From: an uncultured Clostridia bacterium
GTDB lineage: Bacteria > Bacillota > Clostridia > TANB77 > CAG-465
Length of the DNA: 64,000 nucleotides
NCBI GenBank assembly: GCA_947628005.1
Contig: CANQYI010000001.1
Location: 62,001 to 126,000, forward strand
Reading direction: 5' to 3'
Both the position numbers and the translations under genes were made by a program. Positions 43,675 to 53,175 of this stretch are shown piece after piece. The notes below the pieces were generated by a model. The model saw only the letters and a program-made list of their open reading frames with translations. It had not been told where the DNA came from and made no database searches. Position 1 is the first letter of the stretch, and each line of letters starts with the position of its first letter.

Positions 43675-46266
43675 ATGAGTGAGAATAATATATCAAAAAT
43701 GATAGATAATCTTATTAAGAATGCCAAGCAAGCAGAAAAAGAATATATGAATTTTGACCAAGAAAAAATAGACAATATTGTAAAGCAAATGTCTATTGCT
43801 GCTGATGCTAAGCATATGGAACTTGCACGTCTTGCAATAGAAGAAACTAAGAGAGGTGTACTTGAAGATAAAGTAACAAAAAACATTTTTGCTTCTGAAT
43901 ACATTTTTCACAATATAAAATATGAAAAAACTGTTGGTGTAATTGAAGATAATGAACTTGAAGACTATGAATTAGTTGCAGAGCCAGTCGGAATCATTGC
44001 TGGTGTTACCCCAGTAACTAATCCAACTTCTACAACAATATTTAAATCTTTAATCGCAGTAAAGACAAGAAATCCTATTATTTTTGGATTTCATCCTTCA
44101 GCGCAAAAATGCAGTGTTGAAGCAGCAAAAACTGTACTAGAAGCAGCTATAAAAGCTGGTGCTCCTAAACATTGTATACAGTGGATAGAAGAGCCCTCTA
44201 TAGAGGCTACTACTTATCTTATGCACCATGATGGAGTAAAAATTATACTTGCTACTGGTGGATCTGGCATGGTTAAATCTGCCTACTCTTGTGGCAAACC
44301 TGCTTTAGGAGTTGGTCCCGGAAATGTACCATGTTATATACACAAAAGTGCAAAGCTTAAAACTTCTGTTACAGATATTATAATGTCTAAAACTTTCGAT
44401 AATGGTATGATATGTGCTTCTGAACAATCTGTAATAGTTGATAGTGCGATTAAATCTGATTTTGAAAAGCTTATGAAATCCTATGGATGTCACTTTTTGA
44501 ATAATAAAGATAGAGATAAACTACAAAAATATATAATTATTGAAAAAAATGGTTCTTTAGCTATAAATCCTAAGATTGTAGGACAAAGTGCTTATAAAAT
44601 TGCAAAAGAAGCTGGAATCAAAGTTGATAAAAAGACAAAGATATTGATAGCAAAATTAGATGGAGTTGGAGACGATTTTCCACTATCTAAAGAAAAATTA
44701 AGTCCTATACTTTCCTACTACATTGTTGATAATGAAAATGAGGGAATTAATATTGCTTCTAAATTATTAGAATATGGTGGATTAGGACATTCTGCAGTAA
44801 TACACTGTGAAGATAATAAAGTAATAGAAAAATTTTCTAATAGTATGAAAGCTGGAAGAATAATTGTAAATTCTCCTTCTACTCACGGAGCAATTGGCGA
44901 TATTTATAATACGAATATGCCTTCTTTAACTTTGGGATGTGGTACATATGGTGGAAACTCTACTACATCTAATGTTTCAGCCGTAAATTTAATAAATATA
45001 AAGAGAATGGCTAAAAGGAGGGTTAATATGCAGTGGTTTAAAGTTCCAAATAAAATATTTTTTGAAAAAGGCTCTATACAATATTTAGAAGTAATGAAAG
45101 ATATATCTAAAGTATTTATTGTAACTGATGGTGCAATGATACGCCTTGGATATGTAGACAAAATTTTATACTATTTAAGAAATAGAAAAAATAAAGTTCA
45201 TTCATACGTATTTTCTAATGTTGAACCTGATCCATCTTTTGATACAATAAATAATGGCGTAGATATAATGAGAAAATTTGAACCAGATTGTATAATAGCT
45301 CTTGGTGGTGGTAGTGCTATAGATGCTGCAAAAGGTATGTGGCTACTATATGAACAACCTGATGTTAACTTAGATGCTATGAAAACAAAATTTATGGACA
45401 TAAGAAAAAGAGTTTACAAGATAGAGGATCTTGGTAAAAAAGCAAAACTTGTAGCTATTCCAACAACAAGTGGAACTGGTTCAGAAACTACATCATTTGC
45501 AGTTATATCTGATAAGAAAAATAATATGAAATATCCTCTAGCTGATTATGCTCTTGTTCCAACAATTGCAATAATAGATCCCGAACTTGTTTACTCACTT
45601 CCTAAAAAGACTGTAGCCGATACTGGAATGGACGTATTAACACATGCTATTGAAGCATATGTTTCAAATATGGCAAATGACTATACTGATGGTCTAGCAG
45701 AAAAAGCTTTTGAATTAGTATTTGAATATTTAGTTAGATCTTATAATGACAGTAATGATAAAGAAGCAAGGGAAAAAATGCACAATGCAAGTACTATTGC
45801 TGGTATGGCATTTTCTAATGCATTTTTAGGAATTAATCATTCACTTGCACATAAGATTGGAGCTGAATTCCATGTTCCTCATGGCAGAGCAAATGCAATA
45901 TTACTTCCGTATGTTATTAAATACAATTCAATAACTCCAGATAAATTTGTATCTTTTCCAAAGTATGAATACTTTATTGCTGATACTCGTTATGCAAATC
46001 TTGCTAAACGTCAAGGTCTTAAAGCTTCAACTACAGAAGAAGGTGTTGCTTCACTTATAAAATCTATTCAAAAATTAATGAAAGATTTAAATATGTCAAA
46101 ATCATTTAAAGAAGAAGGTATAGATGAAGAGACTTACATGGAAAAAGTAGATGAACTATCATATAAAGCGTTCGAAGACCAGTGTACAACTTCTAATCCA
46201 AAACTACCTTTAGTTGAAGACTTAAAAAAGATATTAATTGATGCTTATTATGGAAAGGAAATATAA
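43675..46266 (+). CDS. adhE: Bifunctional acetaldehyde-CoA/alcohol dehydrogenase
   Basis: 863 residues, normal AdhE length. Residues 1-440 are the aldehyde dehydrogenase with catalytic Cys247 in DNGMICASEQ and NAD site GGSGMV. Residues 455-863 are the iron alcohol dehydrogenase: ALGGGSAIDAAKG, PTTSGTGSETTSFAVI, and the iron ligands in NHSLAHKIGAEFHVPHGRAN. It converts acetyl-CoA to ethanol in two NADH-dependent steps and forms spirosomes. RBS GGGAGG. The gene is monocistronic, between its own terminator and a divergent small gene. No clear Rex site was seen upstream. Confidence 0.97.
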   Translation: MSENNISKMIDNLIKNAKQAEKEYMNFDQEKIDNIVKQMSIAADAKHMELARLAIEETKRGVLEDKVTKNIFASEYIFHNIKYEKTVGVIEDNELEDYELVAEPVGIIAGVTPVTNPTSTTIFKSLIAVKTRNPIIFGFHPSAQKCSVEAAKTVLEAAIKAGAPKHCIQWIEEPSIEATTYLMHHDGVKIILATGGSGMVKSAYSCGKPALGVGPGNVPCYIHKSAKLKTSVTDIIMSKTFDNGMICASEQSVIVDSAIKSDFEKLMKSYGCHFLNNKDRDKLQKYIIIEKNGSLAINPKIVGQSAYKIAKEAGIKVDKKTKILIAKLDGVGDDFPLSKEKLSPILSYYIVDNENEGINIASKLLEYGGLGHSAVIHCEDNKVIEKFSNSMKAGRIIVNSPSTHGAIGDIYNTNMPSLTLGCGTYGGNSTTSNVSAVNLINIKRMAKRRVNMQWFKVPNKIFFEKGSIQYLEVMKDISKVFIVTDGAMIRLGYVDKILYYLRNRKNKVHSYVFSNVEPDPSFDTINNGVDIMRKFEPDCIIALGGGSAIDAAKGMWLLYEQPDVNLDAMKTKFMDIRKRVYKIEDLGKKAKLVAIPTTSGTGSETTSFAVISDKKNNMKYPLADYALVPTIAIIDPELVYSLPKKTVADTGMDVLTHAIEAYVSNMANDYTDGLAEKAFELVFEYLVRSYNDSNDKEAREKMHNASTIAGMAFSNAFLGINHSLAHKIGAEFHVPHGRANAILLPYVIKYNSITPDKFVSFPKYEYFIADTRYANLAKRQGLKASTTEEGVASLIKSIQKLMKDLNMSKSFKEEGIDEETYMEKVDELSYKAFEDQCTTSNPKLPLVEDLKKILIDAYYGKEI

Positions 46267-46272
46267 TAAATT

Positions 46273-46313
46273 AGGAACCTTACAGACAAATAATTTATTG
46301 TCTATAAGGTTCT
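46273..46313 (+). terminator. Terminator of adhE
   Basis: AGGAACCTTA-CAGACAA pairs with TTGTCTATAAGGTTCT, then TAAAATTTTAAT. Confidence 0.8.
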
Positions 46314-46355
46314 TAAAATTTTAATAAATATGTTTTTAAAATGGATTTAAAGTTA

Positions 46356-46384
46356 TTGACAAAAAAATTTTTATATGCTATAAT
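46356..46384 (+). promoter_or_regulatory. Consensus promoter of tRNA-Leu
   Basis: TTGACA (46356-46361), 17 bp, TATAAT (46379-46384), 13 bp before the tRNA: a perfect sigma-A match. Confidence 0.92.
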
Positions 46385-46397
46385 AATTTTGTTATTT

Positions 46398-46486
46398 GGG
46401 AGTGTGGCGGAACTGGCAGACGCACAGGACTTAAAATCCTGCGAGGGTTAAACCTCGTACCGGTTCGATTCCGGTCATTCCCACCA
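46398..46486 (+). tRNA. tRNA-Leu (anticodon TAA), CCA encoded
   Basis: Class II tRNA. Acceptor GGGAGTG pairs with CATTCCC, anticodon arm CAGGA-CTTAAAA-TCCTG carries TAA, the variable arm is GCGAGGGTTAAACCTCGT, the T arm is CCGG-TTCGATT-CCGG, and CCA is encoded. It decodes UUA and UUG, the main Leu codons in this AT-rich genome. Confidence 0.97.
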
Positions 46487-46523
46487 ATAACGTATCTGTT
46501 CGAACTATAAAGCAGATAAATAG

Positions 46524-46556
46524 AAATACCATTCTGAAGAAGAATGGTATTTTTTT
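46524..46556 (+). terminator. Terminator of tRNA-Leu
   Basis: AAATACCATTCT/AGAATGGTATTT stem, loop GAAGA, then a T-run. Confidence 0.9.
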
Positions 46557-46589
46557 ATGGAATAAATTACAAAAATTGCATGTTGATAA

Positions 46590-46652
46590 AAAAAGGTCTC
46601 CAATCTCTTGCAAAAGCAACTGCTTAGCTTGAGATTGGGAGATCTTTTTTTG
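46590..46652. terminator. Second strong hairpin downstream of tRNA-Leu
   Basis: GGTCTCCAATCTC pairs with GAGATTGGGAGATC (one bulge) around a 22-base loop, flanked by A-run and T-run, so it can work on both strands. No gene lies between it and the tRNA terminator, so it may end a short transcript or act as a backup. Confidence 0.7.
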
Positions 46653-46711
46653 TCTTTTTCTTGAGCAATATAAAAATCCTTAATAAACGGTTCCTTATAT
46701 TTTTTAAATTA

Positions 46712-46740
46712 TGTACATTTGTCGTAAAATGTAGTATAAT
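46712..46740 (+). promoter_or_regulatory. Promoter of the transglutaminase-like protein gene
   Basis: TGTACA (46712-46717), 17 bp, TATAAT (46735-46740), 31 bp before ATG 46772. Confidence 0.55.
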
Positions 46741-46771
46741 ATACGTATATAATATATGGAAGTGTAAGAAT

Positions 46772-48445
46772 ATGAAAAAGGATCGCACAATTGAAGAAGA
46801 TAAAGTAGTCACAAATGATACAACAGAGAATGATAAAAGTACTGATATCAAGGAGCCATTAGATAACAAGATTTCTGATTCTAACTCTAATGATGAAAGT
46901 AATAAAACTGATACGAATATTGAAGAAGTAAAAAAGCCAAGTAAAAATAAAAAAAGCTTAAAGAAAAAATTGTTGCTAATTATTATTCCTATTTTAGTAA
47001 TTATTGCTTTGGCAATCAGCGGTTATTTTGTCTATAATAAATATTTTATTTATCCAGAAAATGTAATTGTAGCAGATAATTCATTTCATGCCATAAAATT
47101 ATCTTGGGACTATTCAAAAGATGAAAACTATGAAGTAATTATTTCTTCTAAAGAATTTTCCAAAGATAGTGTCTTTGAAACATTAAAAAATAATGTTGAA
47201 TTAGAAGATGAATATCAAATATTTGATAATCAAAATCAAAAAGAGATAAGTATTAATAGTCTTCCTGCAGATACAGATTATTATGCTGTTATTATAACTT
47301 ATCATAATTCTAAGGACAAAAAAGTTTATTCCAGTGTAAGCAAATTATTAACGTTTCATACTGCATCCCTTGATATAAAACCAATTGAGGATCTTACTTT
47401 AGGAGAAGTAACTGATACCAGTGTTGATTTATCATGGTCTAATTGGGAAACAAATGAAAAAAATATAGATGGCAGTGATATTGAAATTACTTATACTATT
47501 TTATCTACTGATAGTAAGACAAATGAGACAACTAAAATTACTGATATTAAAGAAAATAAATATACAGCTAAAGAACTATCTCCATTTGCAAATTATAAAT
47601 ACCAAGTAGTTATAAATGCTACTATTGATGGAAAAGAATCATCTAGTAAAGAAAGTAATTTAGTTGAAACAATGACTAAAAGTGAAATGGTAAATAACCT
47701 TCAAGCTACTTCTAGTGCAACATCATCTATTAAATTAACTTGGGACAAATACGATAAATTAAGCCTTAAAAATGATGATGAAAGTGATGTAACATATACT
47801 TATTCTATTTACGGATCAGATAGTCAAGATGGTGAATATTCTATGCTCTCTGAAAATGTAGCTGAAGAAAGCTACACTGAATCCAATTTAGATAGTAACA
47901 AAACTCGTTTCTATTATGTAATTGTAACATTTACTTATAATAATCAAAAATATGAAAGTGTAAAATCAAATATTGTATCAGCTACTACCGATAAAACAAA
48001 TTATAGTGCAGGAACTAATTACAGTGGTGGTTATTCAAGTGGCTCTTCTGGTAGTTCTTCTGGTGGTAGTTCTGCTAGTTCTAAAGAAGCTCAAGCTCGT
48101 GTTATAGCTCGTCAAATAGCTAGCAGTATTACTGGTGATACTGATTTAGAAAAAGTACAACAAGCTGCTAGAATTGTCCAAAGTTATTATAGTCGCTGTG
48201 TTTATAAAGAGACAGGAAGTGATTACTATACCGCTTACGGAGTCTTTATTAAAGGTGAAGCTTCATGTGCAGGAACAACTAGTGCCCTAGGTATGGTTTT
48301 AGAAGAAATGGGTTATTCTTGGACTCATGTTAATAAAAATCAATGGACACATCAGTGGGTAGTTGTCTACATGGATGGACAAGTTGGATGGGCCGATGGT
48401 CAAATTGGTCTTGCAGGTTATGGTAAACACCCAGTAGCAGGTTAA
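46772..48445 (+). CDS. Surface protein with FN3-like repeats and transglutaminase-like domain
   Basis: About 557 residues from ATG 46772. The longer upstream frame is rejected because it crosses the promoter. An acidic cytosolic start and Lys-rich stretch precede one membrane helix (about residues 68-90). Two or three FN3-like modules of about 100 residues follow, each with an SFHAIKLSWDY/SVDLSWSNWE/SIKLTWDKYD strand and an AxxxYxYxV strand. After a Gly/Ser linker the C-terminal domain has GEASCAGTTSALGMVLEEMGY (Cys), WTHQWVVVYMDGQ (His) and GWADGQIG (Asp), the papain-like transglutaminase triad. It may cross-link or cleave peptides in the wall. Substrate unknown. Confidence 0.87.
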   Translation: MKKDRTIEEDKVVTNDTTENDKSTDIKEPLDNKISDSNSNDESNKTDTNIEEVKKPSKNKKSLKKKLLLIIIPILVIIALAISGYFVYNKYFIYPENVIVADNSFHAIKLSWDYSKDENYEVIISSKEFSKDSVFETLKNNVELEDEYQIFDNQNQKEISINSLPADTDYYAVIITYHNSKDKKVYSSVSKLLTFHTASLDIKPIEDLTLGEVTDTSVDLSWSNWETNEKNIDGSDIEITYTILSTDSKTNETTKITDIKENKYTAKELSPFANYKYQVVINATIDGKESSSKESNLVETMTKSEMVNNLQATSSATSSIKLTWDKYDKLSLKNDDESDVTYTYSIYGSDSQDGEYSMLSENVAEESYTESNLDSNKTRFYYVIVTFTYNNQKYESVKSNIVSATTDKTNYSAGTNYSGGYSSGSSGSSSGGSSASSKEAQARVIARQIASSITGDTDLEKVQQAARIVQSYYSRCVYKETGSDYYTAYGVFIKGEASCAGTTSALGMVLEEMGYSWTHVNKNQWTHQWVVVYMDGQVGWADGQIGLAGYGKHPVAG

Positions 48446-48489
48446 AATAATCTATGCTTTTTATATAATCTTTAATGCTTGTTAATTCA

Positions 48490-48518
48490 TTGATTTATTT
48501 TGAAAGACATGATATAAT
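48490..48518 (+). promoter_or_regulatory. Promoter of the DUF1737 gene
   Basis: TTGATT (48490-48495), 17 bp, TGA-TATAAT (48513-48518), an extended -10, 65 bp before ATG 48583. Confidence 0.75.
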
Positions 48519-48582
48519 ACATTATGTTCAAAACTATAAAGTTTGAAAATCTCATATAACAATTGTTAGGAGGGAAACAAAA

Positions 48583-48780
48583 ATGGATTATCAGGTTATT
48601 GTTGTTAGCGATGTTAGAGAGCAAATGTGCGCTATCGAATTACAGCAGAAAGTAGATAGCCTAATTAAGTTAGGATGGCAACCACAAGGAGGCGTATCAG
48701 TATCAGTATCAGAATCAAGGTCTGAAATTGGTTTATCACCATACAAAGTAGTTATGACACAAGCAATGATACACAAATAA
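48583..48780 (+). CDS. DUF1737 small protein
   Basis: 65 residues. MDYQVIVVSDVREQMCAIEL, VDSLIKLGWQPQGGVSVSV and YKVVMTQAMIHK match the DUF1737 pattern (a strand, helix, GWxPxGG, final QAM). Its function is unknown. RBS AGGAGGGAAA; monocistronic with a terminator downstream. Confidence 0.88.
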   Translation: MDYQVIVVSDVREQMCAIELQQKVDSLIKLGWQPQGGVSVSVSESRSEIGLSPYKVVMTQAMIHK

Positions 48781-48840
48781 AGAACTATAAATAGCGCTTT
48801 GTCTATTCACAAATTATTTTAAATATTTAATTTAACCCAT

Positions 48841-48875
48841 AAAAAAGATTTTGTATTTTTTACAAAATCTTTTTT
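48841..48875 (+). terminator. Terminator after the DUF1737 gene
   Basis: A 15-bp stem AAAAAAGATTTTGTA with its complement, loop TTTTT, on both sides A/T runs. Confidence 0.9.
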
Positions 48876-48894
48876 GTATTAGCAGTTACGTTTG

Positions 48895-48923
48895 TTGAAA
48901 ATATCTAATTTTTATGATATTAT
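48895..48923 (+). promoter_or_regulatory. Promoter of the histidine phosphatase gene
   Basis: TTGAAA (48895-48900), 17 bp, TGA-TATTAT (48918-48923), 59 bp before ATG 48983. Confidence 0.6.
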
Positions 48924-48982
48924 AACTTCTATAGATTAATTAAAGATTTTTAAAACAAATATAAATTTGGAAGGAATTAAAA

Positions 48983-49519
48983 ATGAAATTATATGTAATT
49001 AGACATGGTCAAACAGATTGTAATAAAGAAAATAGGTATAATTGTAGATATGATGAAGATATAAATGAAACTGGAATAAAGCAAGCAATTGAAGTAAGCA
49101 AAAATGTAAAGAAGCTTGATATTGATCTTATAATATGTTCACCTATGAAAAGAACTAAACACACTATGAAATTAATAAATGTAAATAAAATTCCAGTAAT
49201 CTATGATGATAGATTGATTGAAAGAGAAGGCGGAAAATTAACAAGAACTGTATTAGATAATTACTATTTTACAGAATACTACAATTATTATTCAACTAAA
49301 CCAGTAGAAGGACTTGAAACATTACCTGAACTTTTTGATAGAGTACACTCATTTTTAGATGAAATTAAGGTTAAGTATAGTGGCAAAAATATATTGTTAG
49401 TCACTCATGGTGCTGTATCAAGAGCTATACAATTTTATTTTCAAGAAATACCAAAAGACGGAATGCTTCTTAAAATAAGTGGTCAAAAAAATTGCGAAAT
49501 AAAAGAATATGAAATGTAA
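48983..49519 (+). CDS. Histidine phosphatase (phosphoglycerate mutase-like)
   Basis: 178 residues. LYVIRHGQTDCNKENRYN carries the RHG nucleophile, IICSPMKRTKHTM the second Arg, IEREGG the acid, and ILLVTHGAVSRAI the second His. This is the small cofactor-independent-of-2,3-BPG broad phosphatase type; the substrate cannot be read from sequence. RBS GGAAGG. Monocistronic. Confidence 0.92.
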   Translation: MKLYVIRHGQTDCNKENRYNCRYDEDINETGIKQAIEVSKNVKKLDIDLIICSPMKRTKHTMKLINVNKIPVIYDDRLIEREGGKLTRTVLDNYYFTEYYNYYSTKPVEGLETLPELFDRVHSFLDEIKVKYSGKNILLVTHGAVSRAIQFYFQEIPKDGMLLKISGQKNCEIKEYEM

Positions 49520-49561
49520 TAAGAAATATATTTTTGATATAACAAAACTGAAGAAATTAAG

Positions 49562-49586
49562 ATCGGCTCTAAAAAGTCGATTTTTT
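49562..49586 (+). terminator. Terminator of the histidine phosphatase gene
   Basis: ATCGGCT/AGTCGAT stem (one G-U), loop CTAAAA, T-run. Confidence 0.7.
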
Positions 49587-49686
49587 CATGTCTTATATTG
49601 TTTTATTTACTTTTTTGTTTATGAACTTTAAATTAAATAATGTTTATGATATTATTATGTAGAAAAAGAATAAATTGGAGAGAAAA

Positions 49687-50928
49687 ATGGAACAAGAAAA
49701 AATGACAAAATTTAACAAGATATTTCCATGGTATTCTGGCCTATCAGATGATTTGTTATTTTGGGTAGCGATAGATACCTTATTTTTAACAGTTGTAAAA
49801 AATTTTAATGCATCACAAATAGTTTCTTTAACTACTGTGTCATTAATAACTTGTATAGCTTTACAAGTTCCACTATTAAGTATTATCAAGAAAATAGGAA
49901 ATACAAATTCAGTAAGATTAGGATCAATGCTATTGTTAATATCTAGCCTATTATTAACTTTTGGACCAAATTATATAGTTGTAGCTTTAGGAAATATCAT
50001 TTATGAAATTGCATTTACATTCAAAAATATGTCAAATGCAATATTGAAGAATAATCTTGAGTTACAAAATAGAAATGATGAATATATAAGAGTTAAAACA
50101 AAGTCTACTACCATATATGCAACAGCAACAATGATTATATCATTTATTGCAAGTTTAATGTTTAACTTAAATAATTATTTACCAATGCTTGCGTGCATTA
50201 CTTCATGTTTAATATGCTTTATATTATCATTTTATATAGTAGATTATTCTAATTACAATAAGATTAAGGAAGAAACTAAAAATAAATATAAGACTAAAAT
50301 TAATTATAATAAGTTAATTATAGCATTAATTATTTCTTATGGTCTCTTCTACCCTATTGTAGCTTCTGGACATACAAATGGAAAGCTATTTATACAACAA
50401 GAATTACTTTTAATATTTAATGTACAAAAAGCAGCATTAATAATTGGTGGTATATTATGTGTGTCTAGAATTGTAAGGGTTATTTCTAATATGTTTTTTA
50501 ATAAAATACATAACAAGTATAAAGAAAAAGTTGGAATAATTTTGCCAATATTACTTAGTATATCTATTATACTTATTATATTAGGCTCTTTTATTAAAAA
50601 CTTTATAGCACTAAAATTTAGTATTATGAGTTTAGGGTATATAATTATATTATTTATTAGAGATCCATTCAAAGTATATATGCAAGATTTAGCATTAAGA
50701 AATTCTAGAAAAGAAAATCAGCAACAATTATTAACAATAATGGAGTTAGCAAGAAAAATTATAAGAGCAATAATGAGCTTAAGTTTTACAATAATTTTAA
50801 TAAACAATTCAATGATTAAGGTAATGATAATATTATTTATACTATCAATTATAGAAATAATAATAAGTATAAAATTATACACATTAACTCTAAATAAAGA
50901 TGAAATAAAAGATGAAGAAAATATTTGA
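49687..50928 (+). CDS. MFS-type transporter
   Basis: About 413 residues from ATG 49687 (GGAGAG upstream; a TTG four codons earlier is in frame). Eleven or twelve hydrophobic helices in two halves with a basic central loop (YNKIKEETKNKYKTKINYN). The first helix pair WVAIDTLFLTVVKNFNASQIV and the loop KKIGNTNSVRLGSMLL resemble the MFS loop 2-3 motif. Substrate unknown. Confidence 0.82.
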   Translation: MEQEKMTKFNKIFPWYSGLSDDLLFWVAIDTLFLTVVKNFNASQIVSLTTVSLITCIALQVPLLSIIKKIGNTNSVRLGSMLLLISSLLLTFGPNYIVVALGNIIYEIAFTFKNMSNAILKNNLELQNRNDEYIRVKTKSTTIYATATMIISFIASLMFNLNNYLPMLACITSCLICFILSFYIVDYSNYNKIKEETKNKYKTKINYNKLIIALIISYGLFYPIVASGHTNGKLFIQQELLLIFNVQKAALIIGGILCVSRIVRVISNMFFNKIHNKYKEKVGIILPILLSISIILIILGSFIKNFIALKFSIMSLGYIIILFIRDPFKVYMQDLALRNSRKENQQQLLTIMELARKIIRAIMSLSFTIILINNSMIKVMIILFILSIIEIIISIKLYTLTLNKDEIKDEENI

Positions 50929-50969
50929 TATTGGCTAAACATTTTAAGATACAAAAACAAGAGATTGAC

Positions 50970-51006
50970 AATAATATCATTCTGCAAAAGGATGATATTA
51001 TTTTTT
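50970..51006 (+). terminator. Terminator of the MFS gene
   Basis: AATAATATCAT/ATGATATTATT stem, 11-base loop, T-run. Confidence 0.85.
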
Positions 51007-51108
51007 ATTTTCTATAAAGTTCCAACAAAGCAAAAATTTTATGATAAAATTTGAAAAAGAGCAACAAATTTAAAAAAATTATTATCTATATATTTAGGAG
51101 GGAAAAAC

Positions 51109-51645
51109 ATGGAAATAGAAATTCTCTTAAAAAAAGCTCTAAAAGGAAACAAAAAAAGTTTTATTCATGCTTTAAATAAAATAGAAAGAGATTTGTATAT
51201 AATAGCAAAGTCAAAGTTAAATAATGAAGATGACATTAAAGATTGTATTCAAGAAACTGTACTACTTTCATATCAAAACCTGAAAGATTTGAAAGATTTA
51301 AGCAAATTTAAAAGTTGGGTTACTAAAATTTTAATTAATAATTGCTATAAAATTTTAAATGAAAATAAAATAAATCTTTATTCTTACGAAGAAATTGAAG
51401 CTGAAAAATATTTACAAGCAGAAGATAATTTTATTGAAGTTACAAGTGATATAGACTTTTTTGAAATGATAAATTTTTTATCTGAAGAAGAAAAATTAAT
51501 TTTAGTTATGAGTATTCTTGATGACTATTCATCTATTGAAATATCACAAATATTAGATATAAATGAAAATACAGTTAGAAGTAAATTAATGAGAGCAAAA
51601 TCAAAAATCAAACAAAAATATGGAAAGGGGTTAAATTATGATTAA
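51109..51645 (+). CDS. ECF-type RNA polymerase sigma factor
   Basis: 178 residues. Region 2 (IERDLYIIAKSKLNNEDDIKDCIQETVLLSYQNL) and region 4 (LSEEEKLILVMSILDDYSSIEISQILDINENTVRSKLMRAKSKIK) are clear. No region 1 or 3, as in ECF sigma factors. RBS GGAGGG. The anti-sigma gene overlaps its last eight bases, the usual pairing. Confidence 0.93.
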   Translation: MEIEILLKKALKGNKKSFIHALNKIERDLYIIAKSKLNNEDDIKDCIQETVLLSYQNLKDLKDLSKFKSWVTKILINNCYKILNENKINLYSYEEIEAEKYLQAEDNFIEVTSDIDFFEMINFLSEEEKLILVMSILDDYSSIEISQILDINENTVRSKLMRAKSKIKQKYGKGLNYD

Positions 51646-52435
51646 GGGAAAAGTTGATGATGTATTAAAACAAAAGTTAAATGAAATCGAAGAAAAAAGA
51701 TATATAAATATAGATATATTAAATGAGAAAAGAAGTAATAAAAGTTTAAAATTAGTAGCAAGTATTACAATTATATTTTTGGATTTAGCATTTGGTATTA
51801 TTTATATAACTAACAAAAAATCATTGCTCAACAAAGAAAGTATAATTAGTAAAAATGTTACTTACGATGATTTAACTGATAATAATGTAAAAGATCATGA
51901 AAATACTGCTAATAATACATTAAATACAATTGAAATGTCAAATACAAGTTTTGGAAGTATTGGTAGTACGCAATATATACTTGTAGTAAAAATAGATAAT
52001 ATATTAAGTTATAACAATTTTTCAAAAAAAATAAATAATAATGCATATCCAATTACTAATTTAAGAGCTACAGTTTTAAAAGATATAAAAGGAAATTACG
52101 GAAAAGATACAGTAGACTTTTATACTTTTGGTGGAAATGTAAGGTTATCTGATTATGAACAAAGTTTATTACCAGCAGAAAAGGAAAAACTAGAAATTGA
52201 TAAAAAATCTAATGAAGAAAAAGAAAATACAATTATAAGTGTTATTCCAAATTCAGCTATGGGAATGCCACTACCAGAAATTAATAATACTTACATCGTT
52301 TCTCTTACATATGATAATACATTTTATGATAGTCTTGGCGTAGTTATTGGTGAAACGTATAATTTTAAATTATATGATTTGAATACAAATAAATATAAAA
52401 ATAATTTTGGAAATTGGGTTGACACTAAATTTTAA
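51638..52435 (+). CDS. Probable anti-sigma factor, single membrane helix
   Basis: 265 residues. A cytosolic N-terminus of about 38 residues (VDDVLKQKLNEIEEKRYINIDILNEK) likely binds the sigma factor. One membrane helix (about 42-63) precedes an extracellular domain of about 200 residues (SIGSTQYILVVKIDNIL … SLTYDNTFYDSLGVVIGETYNFKLY). The 8-bp overlap with the sigma gene means coupled translation. No zinc-finger anti-sigma motif is present, so the assignment rests on layout. Confidence 0.83.
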   Translation: MIKGKVDDVLKQKLNEIEEKRYINIDILNEKRSNKSLKLVASITIIFLDLAFGIIYITNKKSLLNKESIISKNVTYDDLTDNNVKDHENTANNTLNTIEMSNTSFGSIGSTQYILVVKIDNILSYNNFSKKINNNAYPITNLRATVLKDIKGNYGKDTVDFYTFGGNVRLSDYEQSLLPAEKEKLEIDKKSNEEKENTIISVIPNSAMGMPLPEINNTYIVSLTYDNTFYDSLGVVIGETYNFKLYDLNTNKYKNNFGNWVDTKF

Positions 52436-52480
52436 AAATTAATATGTAAGATATAACCGTATTTTGATTAAATACTTTTC

Positions 52481-52509
52481 TTGCAATTAATGTAAAAGAA
52501 TGCTATAAT
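52481..52509 (+). promoter_or_regulatory. Promoter of the Nudix gene
   Basis: TTGCAA (52481-52486), 17 bp, TGC-TATAAT (52504-52509), extended -10; ATG at 52589. Confidence 0.75.
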
Positions 52510-52588
52510 TAATTTATAAGTTCTTATTCTGCTTCATAAATTTATATAGGCAAGTTCTCTAAATTTAATTATTGCGAGGAGGGTTATT

Positions 52589-53137
52589 ATGGATTACAAA
52601 GCATATAATGAGCCCCCAAAAATACTCATTAATCCTAAGGGATTAATTCCTGATGAGCGTTTTAGATATTTAAGAAAATCTCGAGCAATTGTTGAAAATA
52701 GCCTAGGTGAATTTGCAATAAGCTTTGAGGGTGGAAAATGTATTTTCCCTGGGGGTAAATCTGAAAGTGGTGAAACACCTTTAGAGACTGTCAAACGAGA
52801 ATTAAAAGAAGAGATGGGAATCGATTTTGAACTATCTGATTTTTCAAAACTATTTGAACTAGAAACGATATATGATAATTATTTTGATTACAGAATCGGC
52901 ACTTTTGGTTTTAGACATACTATCACAACTTATTTTTATGTTAAAACTAACTATGGTATTCAAAATAATAAAATCAGCCTTACAGAAGGTGAAAAGTCGC
53001 AAAATTTTCAAATTTCTTTTGTTAACAAATCAGAATTATTAAAATTGATAACATCCGATCATTCGAAATTTGAGAACGGGAAATATTTTGATGCAGAAAA
53101 TAAGATCGTTATTGAGAACTTTTTTAACAACCTGTAA
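52589..53137 (+). CDS. Nudix hydrolase
   Basis: 182 residues. The Nudix box is GGKSESGETPLETVKRELKEEMGI (residues about 55-78, split here as GGKSESGETPLETVK and RELKEEMGI), with all Glu of REXXEE. FPGG precedes it. The flanking region binds a nucleoside diphosphate derivative that cannot be named. RBS GAGGAGGG. Confidence 0.93.
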   Translation: MDYKAYNEPPKILINPKGLIPDERFRYLRKSRAIVENSLGEFAISFEGGKCIFPGGKSESGETPLETVKRELKEEMGIDFELSDFSKLFELETIYDNYFDYRIGTFGFRHTITTYFYVKTNYGIQNNKISLTEGEKSQNFQISFVNKSELLKLITSDHSKFENGKYFDAENKIVIENFFNNL

Positions 53138-53174
53138 AAAAAATGGTAAGACAAGATGTCTTATCATTTTTTTT
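53136..53174. terminator. Bidirectional terminator between the Nudix and collagen-like genes
   Basis: ATGGTAAGACA/TGTCTTATCAT stem with A and T runs on the two sides. Confidence 0.85.
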
Positions 53175-53175
53175 G

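Noticed and set aside
46431-46619. Minus-strand frame across tRNA-Leu
   Set aside because: It overlaps the tRNA and its terminator and has no protein features.
46661-46771. N-terminal extension of the transglutaminase-like protein
   Set aside because: The extension crosses a promoter and lacks an RBS; ATG 46772 has a better setting.
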